In this document: one piece after another, positions 32,535 through 43,913 of the stretch
Numbering within the stretch: position 1 is the stretch's first letter
Layout of the letters: each line of letters begins with the position of its first letter
Assembly: GCF_025698545.1 (NCBI RefSeq)
Contig: NC_068570.1
Span: 52,595,924-52,659,923 of the forward strand
From: Gossypium raimondii
Lineage: Eukaryota > Streptophyta > Magnoliopsida > Malvales > Malvaceae
Length of the DNA: 64,000 nt
Reading direction: 5' to 3'
Made by a program: the position numbers and the translations under genes
Notes under the pieces: model-generated
Databases searched by the model: none
What the model was told of the DNA's origin: nothing
What the model saw: the letters and a program-made list of their open reading frames with translations, nothing else

Positions 32535-35361
32535 TGTAACACCCCTAACCCGTATCCGTCGCTAAAATAGGGTTACGGAGCATTACCGTAAAAACATAAC
32601 TTAAAAATATTCATTTTCAAGAATTTCATAAATAATAGCATAATCTATTCAAACACGTGCATATCGTCCCTTGTTCGAGCCATTGAGACCTTAGAAACAC
32701 TTTAGAAATGATTCAGGACTAAATCAGAATCATATGAAACCTTAAGGAAAAAGTTAGGAAAATTCACACTGCAGGGGTCACACGGCTGAGACACACGCTC
32801 GTGTCTCAAGCCGTGTAACATTAGAAATAGGAACACACGACCGTGTCCCAGCCCGTGCATGTGCCTGTGTAACTCTCTGACTTGGGTCACATGGCCAAGA
32901 CACACGCCCATGTGCCAGGCCGTGTAACTTTCGAAATGACCTCACACGCCCGTGTGCCAGACCGTGTGCTAGGTCATGTAACTGCCTGACTTGGAACCCT
33001 TTAAAACCTATAGGGGACCCACGGTTGAGACACACGCCCGTGTCTTAGGCCGTGTGGACAAGAAATTGGCCAAAATCAAGTCATTTCTTTCACCCATTTC
33101 CAACAAGTACCTACAAGCCATATGCACCTATGAACAAGGTACCAAAACATGCCAAATCATACATAATATGGCCATTTCAACATACAAACAATTCATTCAA
33201 CCAATATGCCAATAAGGCACCTCAAACATAATTCATTCAGATCTACTTAAACATATGCATATTTTAGCCATTCATCAACCACTCACATCTAATCTATTTC
33301 CATACAAAACTTACCACAATTGACCACATATCAAATCACAACCTAACATACCAAATTGGTTATTCAAAACATACATTCACTTAGCCATATCAACACCAAC
33401 AATCAAAGCAGCAAAGTGCCAAAAGCACACCAACCATAATACCATATATACATGCCAAACATATCAACTAGATCATCAAACACTAGTCCACCTATACATG
33501 CCATTATAACTATGACCAAAATATCAAAATCTACCGATATAATCTCCGGATAGTGTGATAGGTCACTGACGAGCTTCCGATAATCTATAAAACATAGGAA
33601 AGAAAAGCAACGTAAGCATATAATGCTTAGTAAGTTCGTAAATCATGAACATAGCTTACTATTTCCAAGCAAAATATTATAAAATAGACATGGCACAAGC
33701 CTAAGCATCATCAACAACACAAGTTAGTGCTTAAACACATAACTTAACAAATTCATCACATGGTAAGATAGATTTTATGAACATAGCACATTTGAATTCA
33801 TAATTTTTATAAACATGGTTATACATAATTTGATCATGAACAATTATACCTTTCCATAAGTTCTTAACTTAGCTATTGGAGCACTTACTATTCATTCCTT
33901 TTTCATACCCGTTGAACCACTTAGAATAATATCGGATACACGAGACGCTCACATAAAGTGTGTTAAACATATGGTGGAAATCATTCATTTTTCTTTCCCT
34001 TTACATCGATGCTCACTCGAGCCAAAAATAGGTCTGCTCACACAAGCTGACAGTCAGAATGTAGCTACATGATGCCGCTCACACAAGCTGATGAGTATCC
34101 ACAACAAATGTCAAAACTCATCCATCAGCAGAACATTCAGCAGCAACACCCAAAACATGGTAACCCTAATGACATGTCATTTGTATCCTATATATTCTTA
34201 AGGTTCAAACGAGGCTCGATAGTCGTCATAACATTGTTGGATTTTCATTGTAACATGACATGATAACTAACATAATAGCATGTAAATCAAATAACATTAA
34301 AACGTTATTTAAACATACAAACTTAACTCGATTTTAAAGATGTCGAAATATGATCACTAATCTAAGACTTTATCTTTTCCCCAATCTGGATCCGTACAAT
34401 GCTTAAATTGATCTAAATAAGCAATTTTAATCCATTTAATATTCATTCTATTTAATTCAGGTCAAAATTTATCTTGTTAAAAATTACATTTTCCCTAATG
34501 TTTTAACTTCTTTACAATTTAGTTTTTAAGCTCGTAAATTAACATTTATGCAATTTCATCCATATATCATGCTTGCCGATTTACCTAGGGACTCATATCA
34601 ACCCACACAAATCATCAATTCACAATTTTATCATGATATTTTACTACTTTTACATATAGGTCCCTATATGATAATTTCATAAAAAATCACTTCACAAAAG
34701 TTGTTTATTTAACAGCAAGGACTTATAATCTTTCATAAATTTTCAAGAATCATGCAAACATGTTCATGGAAAAATCCTAAACCTTTAAATGTTTTGCAAA
34801 TTAGTCCATGAGCTAGTTAGATTAAGCTACAATGATCTCGAAAACATAAGAATCATTAAAAAAAAGAAACAAAATTATACTCACATGCAAGCAAAGACTT
34901 GGCTGAACCTTGAAACTTAATTTTCGATAATTATACTCACATTCTAAGCTTAATTTTCGATGGATGAAAGCATTTTTGAAAGATGACATTTTGTTATTCT
35001 TCATTTTACTTAACTTATTTATTAATTTACTTTATTAACCTTTAACTTTTAACTTAAAATCATTTAATTCATGCCCATAAATGTCCACTCATAATAATAA
35101 TGGTCTAGTTACCATATAAATCCCTTAAAAATTTAATTTCATAGCTAATAGACACCTTTAACTAATGGAACTATACTTTTCACCTTTTACAATTTAGTCC
35201 TTTTACTTAATTAAGCATGCAAACGTTAAAATTTCTTTATGAAATTTTTATACGACACTACTAACATACCGTAGACATTAAAATAATAGAATAAATATTT
35301 TTATGTTATATTTGTAGTCCTGAAACTACTATTTTGATTTTACTGAAAACGGGCTATTATA
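32535..35361 (-). mobile_element. Solo LTR, gypsy family T (inside L1-B)
   Basis: Starts TGTAACACCCCTAACCCG and ends GGGCTATTATA on the plus strand (last CA changed to TA), flanked by TGAAT (32530-32534) and TAAAT (35362-35366), a target duplication with one mismatch. Its reverse complement matches the ends and much of the interior of the LTR at 52600-55718. No coding region. It carries a cluster of CACACGG/CCGTGTG palindromes at 32778-33060. Confidence 0.88.
32778..33060. repeat. Palindrome cluster in the family T LTR
   Basis: At least five units of the type ACACGGC...GACACACGC-CGTGTC...GCCGTGT. One forms a clear stem: ACACGGCTGAGACAC (32780-32794) pairs with GTGTCTCAAGCCGTGT (32801-32816) around a six-base loop. 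A matching cluster is at 55170-55480. Confidence 0.85.
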
Positions 35362-35366
35362 TAAAT

Positions 35367-36765
35367 TATTTAACTCATCAAGCTTCTGCCGTAATATGTC
35401 CATGGTCATTTGTGACAACCTTTGAGTCTCTAGAGCCCAATTCATTAAGCCACATCTTACTTATTGAATTTGATCAGGTATCTACCCATTCGAATTGTTC
35501 CATAATTATCTAACTTCTCATTCACAAGACTCCTTAAGCAAACATGTAACCTTAAACTGAAACACACACACCCTCTATTCCTATCAATCAACCCACTTAT
35601 AGGTATTAACCAAAAGTGGGAAATGGTCTGATATTGAATGCACACAATGCTGAAGACAATAGTTAGGAAATAAGTCCTTCCATCCCGGTGTTGTCACACC
35701 CTATCAAGCCTTTCCTAGATATTATTGTGAACCAATCTCCCTTGATCCCATGTAAACCATTGGCTTTCATATCCCAAATCCACCAATTCACAATCCTCAA
35801 GAGCCGACCTAAAAGCCATCACACTTTGCTCATCACTCAACCTTCCCCATTGCTTCTCATGAGAATACATAATCTCATTGAAATCTCCCATAGTCAGCTA
35901 CAATTTCGCACATTCAATTGAGAGATCTCGTAAATGATCCCATGAATGGTGTTTCAAATTCTTTACCGGATGCTTGTAAAACCTAATAAACCTCTAATTA
36001 GCACATTTTGTTTCTCATTCAATACTAACATCAATATGGCTTAACGAAAAGCTTCGAAGAACCACCCTAGTTCCTTACTTCCATTCTAAAGAGAATCCCC
36101 CATTGTGCCATCACTACTGCCATCAATTCCTCCATCAAGCATCAACTTCTGTGAACTCTCTCCATCTTTGAACTATGCAGCTTCATTTCCATGAAAAAAG
36201 CTATATTGGGATTAATTTTCCTCAGCACCTGTCGAATACGACATCTTGCCCAAGGGCTTTCCATTTCCCGGACATTCCAGCATAAGATTTTCGTTACATC
36301 CGATTACCTTACCCTGCAGAGCCAACCGGCATCTCAGAATCATGAACAAAGACATGTCCATCAGTAGTTTCCCCGAATCCATTCTACTAGAAACTAAAGA
36401 AAATTGAGTACTACGAGGCCTCTTCTTCCCTTCTCCAGTCTCCATTGGACAATCCTCTTCTATCAACTCCTTATTCGGATCAAGATTCTCCAAATCCCCA
36501 AACTCAAAACTTAATTTTCCCCTATATTCAATCCTAAATTAGCCCTCGCTTGCCTTAAAAAATTGTGTTTCGAAACAACCATTGTACTACACCATGCTCC
36601 CCGTCCTAACCGTTACCTAGTGTTTTCTTCAATTCACCCAGGTGTGGCCCCTTCCCCTGATCCCTTAACCATGGACTCGACGCAACCATCGCCCATTTAG
36701 GGATCACTTTAATAGATAGGTCCCATTCAAACTCTAACTTTTTTTCCATGAAATTCTGTACAGCT
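35367..36765 (-). pseudogene. L1-B endonuclease and ORF1 tail (broken)
   Basis: Minus-strand reading in mixed frames gives the start of the L1 endonuclease near 36290 (KILCWNV, N-P-N-I-A-F-F-M-E). Before it come residues of the variable ORF1 C-terminus (36300-36765). The rest of the endonuclease lies in 35367-36170 with many stops. The 93-codon minus ORF at 36212-36493 mixes both parts. Confidence 0.65.
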
Positions 36766-36803
36766 TCGAAAAAAAAGGAGGTATACCTCGTGAAGAAGGA
36801 AGA

Positions 36804-37271
36804 ATGGAAGTTTTTCGAAAGACATTGGAGGAATGTAATCTATCAGATATTGGGTTTTTTGGAAACTGGTTCACATGGGAACGGGGGCATTTACCTAAAA
36901 CTAATATTCAAGAATGGTTAGATAGAACGGTGGCGACAGAAGAATGGTTACAAATTTTTCCTGAATTCCAGATTCAGCATCTCCCGCACACGTTTTCTGA
37001 TCATTGTCCTTTACTGGTTAACACCAAAAAGGAAAGAAGAGAGAGAACACAAAAAAATTTCAAGTTTGAAGCATGGTGGGTATTAGAGGAGTCGTTTTTT
37101 GATGAGGTCAAAACCATCTGGGAACAATCTGAGGGTGATTTCTTATTCAAGCTAAACAGTATGAAAAGGGGGCTGGAGCGCTGGTCTAGACAAATTCGAA
37201 GTTCAAGAGAAGGAAGGAAAAAGTCGTTACACTCAAAATTGACCATATTACACTCAAAATTGACCATATGA
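36804..37271 (+). pseudogene. L1-C endonuclease C-terminal half
   Basis: 155 codons with GNWFTWERG, the L-D-R-x-x-A-x-x-E-W block (WLDRTVATEEWL) and HTFSDHCPLL, the catalytic S-D-H of L1 endonuclease. The end is garbled by a tandem duplication of 21 bases at about 37229-37270 and a following frame change; coding resumes in another frame at about 37318. Confidence 0.9.
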
Positions 37272-37317
37272 CAAAAATTCAGTAGATCTAATCGATACAA
37301 AAATCCAATTGAATTTA

Positions 37318-40293
37318 GAGATAGAAAAAGATGAACAGTATTGGGAACAAAGAGCAAGGGTTAACTGGATAAAATTAGGGGATAAAAACACAGCGTTCTT
37401 TCACAAACAAGCAACACAAAAGAGACAGAGGAACTTGATTCGTAAAATGTAGGATGAAAATGGAAGAGAAACGAACGAATTACAAGAAATGGCAATGATC
37501 GCCAGAATGTATTTCCAACAACTTTTCACCGCAGGCAGAAGGGCTAATTATGAGCATGTTTTATCAGGAGTTTCTCAATGTATATCAGAAGAAGATAATT
37601 TGATGCTTAAAGAGAGTTATACGAAGGAAGAAATTCAACAGGCTTTGACAGAATTAGGGCCCACTAAGGCACCCGAGGAAGACGGATTTCCAGCATTATT
37701 TTCCCAGAAATGTTGGGCAATTATTGGAGAAGAAATAACTAATTTTTATCTCAATCATCTGAATGGAGGAATAGAGATAGATCAAATCAACAAAACAGAT
37801 ATCGTTTTAATCCCCAAAATATCAAATCCAGTGGATATTTCACATTTCAGACCCATTAGTTTGTGCAATGTTATATACAAATTAATGGCTAAAGTTATTG
37901 CGAATCGACTTAGGAAAGTCCTGGACAAATGCATTAATCCTGCACAAAGTGCTTTTGTGCCGGGAAGATTGATTTCGGATAATGTGTTGCTGGCCTATGA
38001 ACTTCTCCATACGCTAAAACAGAAGAGAGCAGGGAAGAAATGATTTATGGCAGTCAAACTGGATATGAGCAAGGCATATGATAGGGCAGAATGGAGTTTT
38101 GTGGAGGAGGTAATGAAGAAAATGGGTTTTGACTCAGAGTGGGTGACTATACTGTTAAGATGCGTTACTTTAGTTTCTTATTCAGTGGTTATTAACAATC
38201 ACATTGGAGAATCTTTCTATCCAACTAGAGGACTCCGACAGGGGGACCCATTGAGTCCGTTTTTATTTTTATTTTGTGGAGAAGGTCTTTCTAGTCTTAT
38301 GAAGCTGGGTATGATGGAGAATAGAGTAAGAGGAGTTAAGGCAAGCAAAAGTAGGCCACCGGTTTCACATTTACTTTTTGCAGATGATTGTTTGTTGTTC
38401 GGGGAAGCTACAGAGAGGAGTTCAATTTATTTAAAACAGATTCTGCATAATTATGAAGTTTGCTCAGGACAAAAAGTAAACTTTTCAAAATCCACGATTT
38501 TCTTCAGCAGTAATTCCCAAGAAGAGGAAAGACGAACAATTACTCGAGTTCTTGGAGTGCGAAGGTCTGACAATATGGAAAGATATCTAGGGTTACCTAA
38601 TTTGGTGGGGAGAAGGAAAAAGGAGGCGTTCCAGATTTTGAAAGACAAGTTCAAACAACGAATTGAAAATTGGAGCATCAAGTATCTTTCACAAGGAGGT
38701 AAGGAGATTTTTATCAAAGCAATTTTACAATCCATACCAACATACGCAATGTCTTGTTTTTTACTTCCTAAATCTTTATGCAATGAGTTAGAGGGAATTA
38801 TTGCAAAGTATTGGTGGCAGAAAAATAAAAGGAAAAAAGGGATACATTGGTGCGCATGGAAAGACGTTTGTTTACAAAAAGAGTCGGGTGGTTTAGGTTT
38901 TAGAAGTTTTAATAAGTTTAACGTGGCATTATTAGCCAAACAGGGTTGGCGTCTTTTCAATTATCCGAGTTATTTGTTAGCCCGAGTTTTAAAAGCCAAA
39001 TATTTCCCAAAAACAAATTTCTTAAATGCTTCTTTGGGTAACCTACCTTCACTCACCTGGAGGAGTATTTGGGCATCAAAAAAGCTTTTGTTGGACGGCT
39101 TATGTTGGAGAGTTGGAATAGGGAACAGTATATCGATATGGAATGACCGCTGGATACCAGGAGTTACTGAAGACAATTTACAGAACAACAGCAGAAATGA
39201 TGGAATAAGATTAGTGTCTGACTTAATCAACGAAGGAAGTAAAACATGGAACAGAGATTTGATTGTCAATACCTTTACTATGGATATTGCGAAGAAGATA
39301 ATGCAGATTCCGCTTTCAAAATCAAGCCAAGCAGACTTTCAGGTATGGAGAGGGGAGGCGACCGGAATCTTCTCAGTAAGAAGCACCTATAAACTATTAC
39401 AGGAGTCTACTATAGATCCTAATGCTTATTTACAGACCCATATAAAAAAAATTTTCAGGAAACTATGGAATCTAAATTTGCCTTCAAAAATCAAGATAAC
39501 AGTGTGGAAAATCGCATGGAATTACATTCCAACTTTCTCCAACTTAAAGCTAAGAAGAATAATGACAGAAGATCGATGTCTGAAGTGCGGACAGGAAGCT
39601 GAAGATAGTGAACATGTCTTTCAAAGGTGCCCTATTGTGGAAGAAGTATGGAGTCAGTTGAATTTTTCATGGATACTTAATAATAGTCATTTAGATCTAT
39701 GGAGCTGGCTTACCTGGGTTTTCAGTGAAGGAACAAATGAACAGTGTCGAAGTTTCTGCTGTGGGCTATGGATAATCTGGACAAGTAGAAATAAATTTCT
39801 TTATGAAGGTAAAATCAGTACCAATTGGGAATTATCCAAGCAAATCAAAAGTTATATTTTAGATCTAGATGGTATTAAAGAACGGGAACTCACCTTAGTA
39901 ACTAGTACAAGGTCTAGTCAGAGGCTACAAAGAGCGAACACGGCCATCTTCTTCAATGCGGCTTTTGACTTCCAGAATAACAGATCTGCGTCAGGCCTAG
40001 TTGTTAAGGAGCCGGAAGGAAGAATCGTGGTTGCAAAGTCGATCCTCTATGAAAATGTTGCATCACCATTCACAGCAGAGGCATATGCAGGGTACCAAGA
40101 AATAATGTTAGGGATTCAATTGGGATTTCTTACTTTAGACATTCTTGGAGATTCAAAAACGGTTATATCAAAATGTCAAAGGGAGAATCGTGACAGTTCA
40201 AAAATAGGAGCAATCATCAATGATATTCAAGCTTTACAAGGTTTTTTTTCAAAATATCAGGTTCCTCTTCATACCAAGAACTGGAAATATTGA
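37318..40293 (+). pseudogene. L1-C reverse transcriptase, zf-RVT and RNase H
   Basis: One frame is open for about 990 codons except for two stops: TAG at 37450-37452 and TGA at 38041-38043 (just before FMAVKLDMSKAYDR, where Gly is usual). RT blocks: LGPTKAPEEDGFPALF, FRPISLCNVIYKLMAKV, QSAFVPGRLISDNVL, RQGDPLSPFLFLF and the catalytic HLLFADDCLLF. Later come the WWQKNKRKKGIHWCAW block, a zf-RVT domain (CLKCGQEAEDSEHVFQRC) and an RNase H core (AEAYAGYQEIMLG, ILGDSKTVI). A frameshift in a T-run near 40241 moves the RNase H end to another frame (40220-40426). This is the best preserved coding element in the window. Confidence 0.92.
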
Positions 40294-40429
40294 AGCACAT
40301 AGATTAGCAAAAGAAACGCTTACGAAGGGAGAGGAACAATACCTGGAAGGAGAGACTTTAAGAGTATTCTATGAAGAGCAGGACCCAACTCGACTGGTTT
40401 ATTCGGAGCAAAGGGAAAGGAGATAAGTT

Positions 40430-40751
40430 TTTGGAAAGGGTGAAAGACGTTTGAGATGAAAGAAGAAATGTCAGATACTAAAAGTAATCAGAGAAACAAA
40501 AGATTTGAAGGGGTTTGCTTTTACTTTTCAGTGGCCTTGGACAGAGGAAAAGACAGCATGATTAATGCAGGCTATTGACCGTTCGGCTGGAGTTTTGATT
40601 TTTAATTTTTAATTTTGTTTGTTTTTGGGCTAAACTGATGTAAGGCCGTTTTTCTTGTTTTTTAGGATTTAATTATTGGGTCTAGCCCAATATGGACAAT
40701 TGTGTTTTATTTCCATGTCTAATCCAGTCGAATTTCAATTCAAAAAAAAAA
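40430..40751 (+). other. L1-C 3' untranslated region and A-tail
   Basis: Non-coding, T-rich, ending CAATTCAAAAAAAAAAA. It marks the 3' end of the element. Confidence 0.8.
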
Positions 40752-41994
40752 AGACTAATATCATAGTTTAAAAAAAGTTATAAAGTAAATTAATTTTAAT
40801 AATATCTGGAAGAGGGATTAAATTTTGAAACTATTAATATTTAAAAAAATGAAGTAAATAAACCAAAAGAGTAAGAACATGTGTTAACTGTCAAATGTAA
40901 AAAAACTACAATATAAATACAGTGTTTATTTCCTTTTTAGATCAAATCTTGTAATATATATATATATATATATATATGATTTACTTTTATATATTTCACT
41001 TTTAACATTTTTAATAATTTGCATTATAATTTTTTAGCCTTTATTACTTAAAATTAATTTAAATTATTCATTCCTTCAACAATTAAACATGGTGTTAATT
41101 AATTATATTTAAGATGGAATAAATTTTTGAATAATCTCATATGTTTTTTTACATAATGCCTAGAATTATCCATAGTCATTTTCAATCTATAAATATGAGG
41201 ATAATGCGCTTTAGCACACTTAAACTCACATCCTTTCGTATTCATATCAATCAAATAAAATTCAATTAAGATGCAAGCATTAAATCTCTCTTTCAATTCT
41301 AATAGTTATCACGCATAACTTACTCTTAATTCAAAATATTATTACTTTTATTTTTCTAATTTAATCAAGTAATTATTCAAAAGTTATATACATTTCAATA
41401 ATTATTTAACTTAGACAATCTATCCATAAAACTTTTCTAATTAATATTTATAGATTTTGTGCATAATGAATTATTTATATATGTAAAAAATATATTTTAT
41501 AATTAGGATTCATTTTGATTTGATTATCTTTATTTTTTAAAATATATTTTGCATCCTATTTTATTTACTTTCTTTATCGGTGACTAAGAAAACTTTCGCT
41601 AGAAATTCTTAAATTATTCAATTTAAAAGATTCAATCCAATTACAGAAACAAATCCCTTTGAATTGAACCATCTACCTATTTTATCTCCTGTTATTGTTC
41701 TAAGCGTAGACTGTGCTCCTATCTTTGAGGATCTCTGTTATAATATTTTCCCATTTTGTAACTCTTCACATCATCCTTTTTTTTCCTCTTAAAATCAAAC
41801 TATACACTCCTAAACTTAATTTTGTTTGCTTTTATAATTTTTTTTGAATGGGCAAAGGTTAAGCTTATGTTCATCTTTCTTGTTTAATTTTAATCCCCCC
41901 ATTATCATCAACCTTGTAATTGGATGATAGATTACTTAATGTATCACCTGCAGGACTTGTCGAAATACATGCAACTTTGCATAACATTCTAACT
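40752..41994. other. Upstream region of the TPK1-like gene
   Basis: AT-rich, with a (TA)n run at 40953-40977 and no ORF. A CTGCAG-G acceptor-like site at 41952/41953 suggests an intron in the 5' untranslated region ending 41 bases before the ATG; the upstream exon was not identified. Confidence 0.5.
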
Positions 41995-43156
41995 ATGGCT
42001 GATGAAGATGTTAGGAAGTCTTTACTTTCGTCTACCAATGATTCATTAAATCTCAAAGAGACAAAGGCCATTCAAAGAAGAAAGTCTCATCACCGGTCAA
42101 AGGGTCCTTCAGAGAAAGAATCTCAAGAGCAAGAAAAGGTGTTGCAGCCTCTTATAAACGTTGAACCAACATTTGTAGGATTAGAGTTTAGGATCAAGTA
42201 TGTGTTATTGTTGTTGGCCTTGTATCTAGGTATAGGCACCCTTTGGTTTTTCCTTATCAAGAACCAGATTTATGGTAAGAAAACCAATGGGGTCATAGAT
42301 GCTATTTACTTCTGTGTTGTGACAATGACCTCAGTGGGATACGGGGACCTTGTACCCCACAGCACATTGGCTAAGATACTTTCCTGCATTTATGCCTTCA
42401 CTGGTGTGGCTCTTGTTGGTTTAATTCTAAGTAATGCAGCTGATTACATTGCGGAAAAGCAGGGAATTCTCTTGGTTAAATCCATGCTTAAGAACGAAAA
42501 GTTCAATACAGCTGAGGTACTTATGGATGTTGAAACCAACAGAGACAAATATAAATTCTTGATGACGTCACTGCTACTTGTGGTGCTTATAATTTCTGGG
42601 ATCAGCTTCTTAATTCTAGTTGAAGGAATGGAATTCATTGATGCTTTTTACTGTGTATGTTCCACAATGACCACCCTTGGGTATGGGGATAAAAGTTTTT
42701 CAACACAAGAGGGACGTATGTTTGCTATTTTGTGGATACTGAGCAGCACGATTTGCTTAGGTCAGTTCTTTCTCTATCTAGCAGCGCTATACACTGAGAA
42801 AAGGCAAAGATCACTGGTTAAATGGGTTCTTAATAGAAAGCTAACTCCTTCAGACCTTGAGGCAGCAGATATGGATCACGATGAGGTAGTAAGGTAAAAA
42901 CTTCGCATCACATACGCACAAACCAGCTAGGGCTTGCATGCTGCATGCTGCATGCTGTATATTGCATATATTATATATATGATGATTATTTGTTGTGAAT
43001 TATCTCTATCACAGTTCTGCAGAGTTCATATTATATAAGCTGAAGGAAATGGGAAAGATTTGCCAGGATGACGTTTTGCTATTGATGGAAAGGTTCAAAG
43101 ATCTTGATGTTGATCACTCGGGAACTTTGACTACAGATGATTTGATTTTGTCCTAA
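41995..43156 (+). CDS. TPK1: Two-pore potassium channel, TPK1-like
   Basis: Exons 41995-42893 and 43015-43156 (GT-AG, intron 42894-43014) give 346 residues. Four membrane segments (about 68-89, 128-146, 187-209, 244-265) and two pore loops with selectivity filters VGYGD (114-118) and LGYGD (228-232). The C-terminus has two EF-hands: the first (292-303) has Glu at position 6 where Gly is usual; the second (331-342, DVDHSGTLTTDD) is canonical. TPK1 channels carry potassium across the vacuolar membrane and are calcium-activated. The N-terminus lacks a clear 14-3-3 site; RRKSHHRSKGP is only similar. I chose ATG 41995 over 41920 because the upstream stretch holds an acceptor-like site and no family similarity. 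Confidence 0.93.
42894..43014 (+). other. Intron of the TPK1-like gene
   Basis: GTAAAAAC donor and ATCACAG acceptor. It contains three tandem CATGCTG units (about 42938-42958) followed by TA-rich sequence. The position, within EF-hand 1, splits a Ser codon. Confidence 0.9.
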
Positions 43157-43610
43157 CACCTACACCACAAATTCTGATAAAACTGACTCTTAACTAGTTT
43201 ACCACTGTAATTATCAAAGTTATTGATCAAGAATTCCATGGATATTCTTTAACATTTAAAGACTTGTTTCAATTTCCTAGGCACTTTTACAGCATTTTAA
43301 GGAACAATATATGGTTGTGGCTTAGATTATTTCAATTTGGCTCATCTAGAAATGAGAAATATATGATCTCAAAACATGTTACAAATAATGTCATGTAACT
43401 GCAACTTGTTATATAAAGTGTTGTTATTTGAACAATTACATCTGTATAGCACGGTGTCAAAGAACACATATAGAGAGAAGCCAACTCCATGTACGTACAG
43501 CATTATTCCGAAACATACAGTAATTTCCAGGTAAATTGTACATTGCTTTCACATTTTGAAAAGGGGAAGTTAAAAGAAGATTACAGCTTTTATATATGCA
43601 GTGAACTAGT
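43157..43610. other. Region between convergent genes
   Basis: 3' untranslated regions of the TPK1-like gene (plus) and of the small membrane protein gene (minus). No other gene seen. Confidence 0.7.
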
Positions 43611-43913
43611 TCACTCAAATTTCTGAGGCTCCTGATCTATATGCTCCAGCCGGGCTGCGGCAACGTAGTCCAACAGTCCTTCACCCGCTTTTTCACCATG
43701 AGCTTCAGTCGCCAACTGTGAAACGCCACCGAAAGCCATTATTGCCACCAATAATACGGTGGTTGAAGCGAAAAGAGGCCAAAAGTAGGCGAGAATGGTG
43801 AGCATGCTAGGGGCTACATATGATAGGAAGGCGATGATGGATGAGACAAAGATTGCTAAGATGAAATGAAATCTGTATTGGTTCAGCTTTTGTTGGATAC
43901 CCATTGGCTTCAT
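43611..43913 (-). CDS. Small two-span membrane protein, unknown function
   Basis: Single exon, 100 residues. Two hydrophobic segments at about residues 15-34 (HFILAIFVSSIIAFLSYVA) and 38-62 (LTILAYFWPLFASTTVLLVAIMAFG), a short basic N-terminus and an acidic C-terminal tail (GEGLLDYVAAARLEHIDQE). The layout looks like a family of unnamed plant transmembrane proteins; I cannot name it. The N-terminal hydrophobic segment is not a typical cleavable signal peptide. It faces the TPK1-like gene tail to tail. A clean ORF in non-repeat DNA next to two real genes, with coherent topology, supports it as genuine. Confidence 0.75.
   Translation of the reverse strand: MKPMGIQQKLNQYRFHFILAIFVSSIIAFLSYVAPSMLTILAYFWPLFASTTVLLVAIMAFGGVSQLATEAHGEKAGEGLLDYVAAARLEHIDQEPQKFE

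Larger units (their letters stand above)
27481..36765 (-). mobile_element. LINE/L1 copy B, cut by two solo LTRs
   Basis: L1 pieces on the minus strand: ORF1 tail (about 36765-36300), endonuclease start (36300-36170), endonuclease to RT linker (35367-36170 and 32115-32534), RT (28080-28856) and RT thumb region (27481-28080). Solo LTRs at 28862-32109 and 32535-35361 interrupt it. Removing them leaves about 3.2 kb. The 3' end (zf-RVT, RNase H, tail) is missing at the 27480 junction. Confidence 0.85.
36766..40751 (+). mobile_element. LINE/L1 copy C, 5'-truncated, near-intact ORF2
   Basis: Begins inside the endonuclease (KKGGIPREEGRMEVF-like reading from about 36768) and runs through RT, zf-RVT and RNase H to a 3' untranslated region and an A-run at 40741-40751. 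5' truncation with a poly-A end is typical of L1 integration. The 5' point abuts L1-B sequence. No clear target duplication could be read because the ends are A-rich. Confidence 0.92.

Noticed and set aside
32702..33035. Minus ORFs with repeated HGLGHGRV/HGLAHGRV units
   Set aside because: Produced by the palindrome cluster in the family T LTR. The same pattern appears on the other strand and in the other LTR.
38451..38960. 169-codon minus ORF
   Set aside because: Antisense shadow of the L1-C reverse transcriptase.
41920..41994. Upstream in-frame ATG of the TPK1-like gene
   Set aside because: The extra 25 residues have no family similarity and contain an acceptor-like site; ATG 41995 fits better.
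42444..42638. Minus ORF inside TPK1 exon 1
   Set aside because: Antisense shadow of a conserved channel exon.
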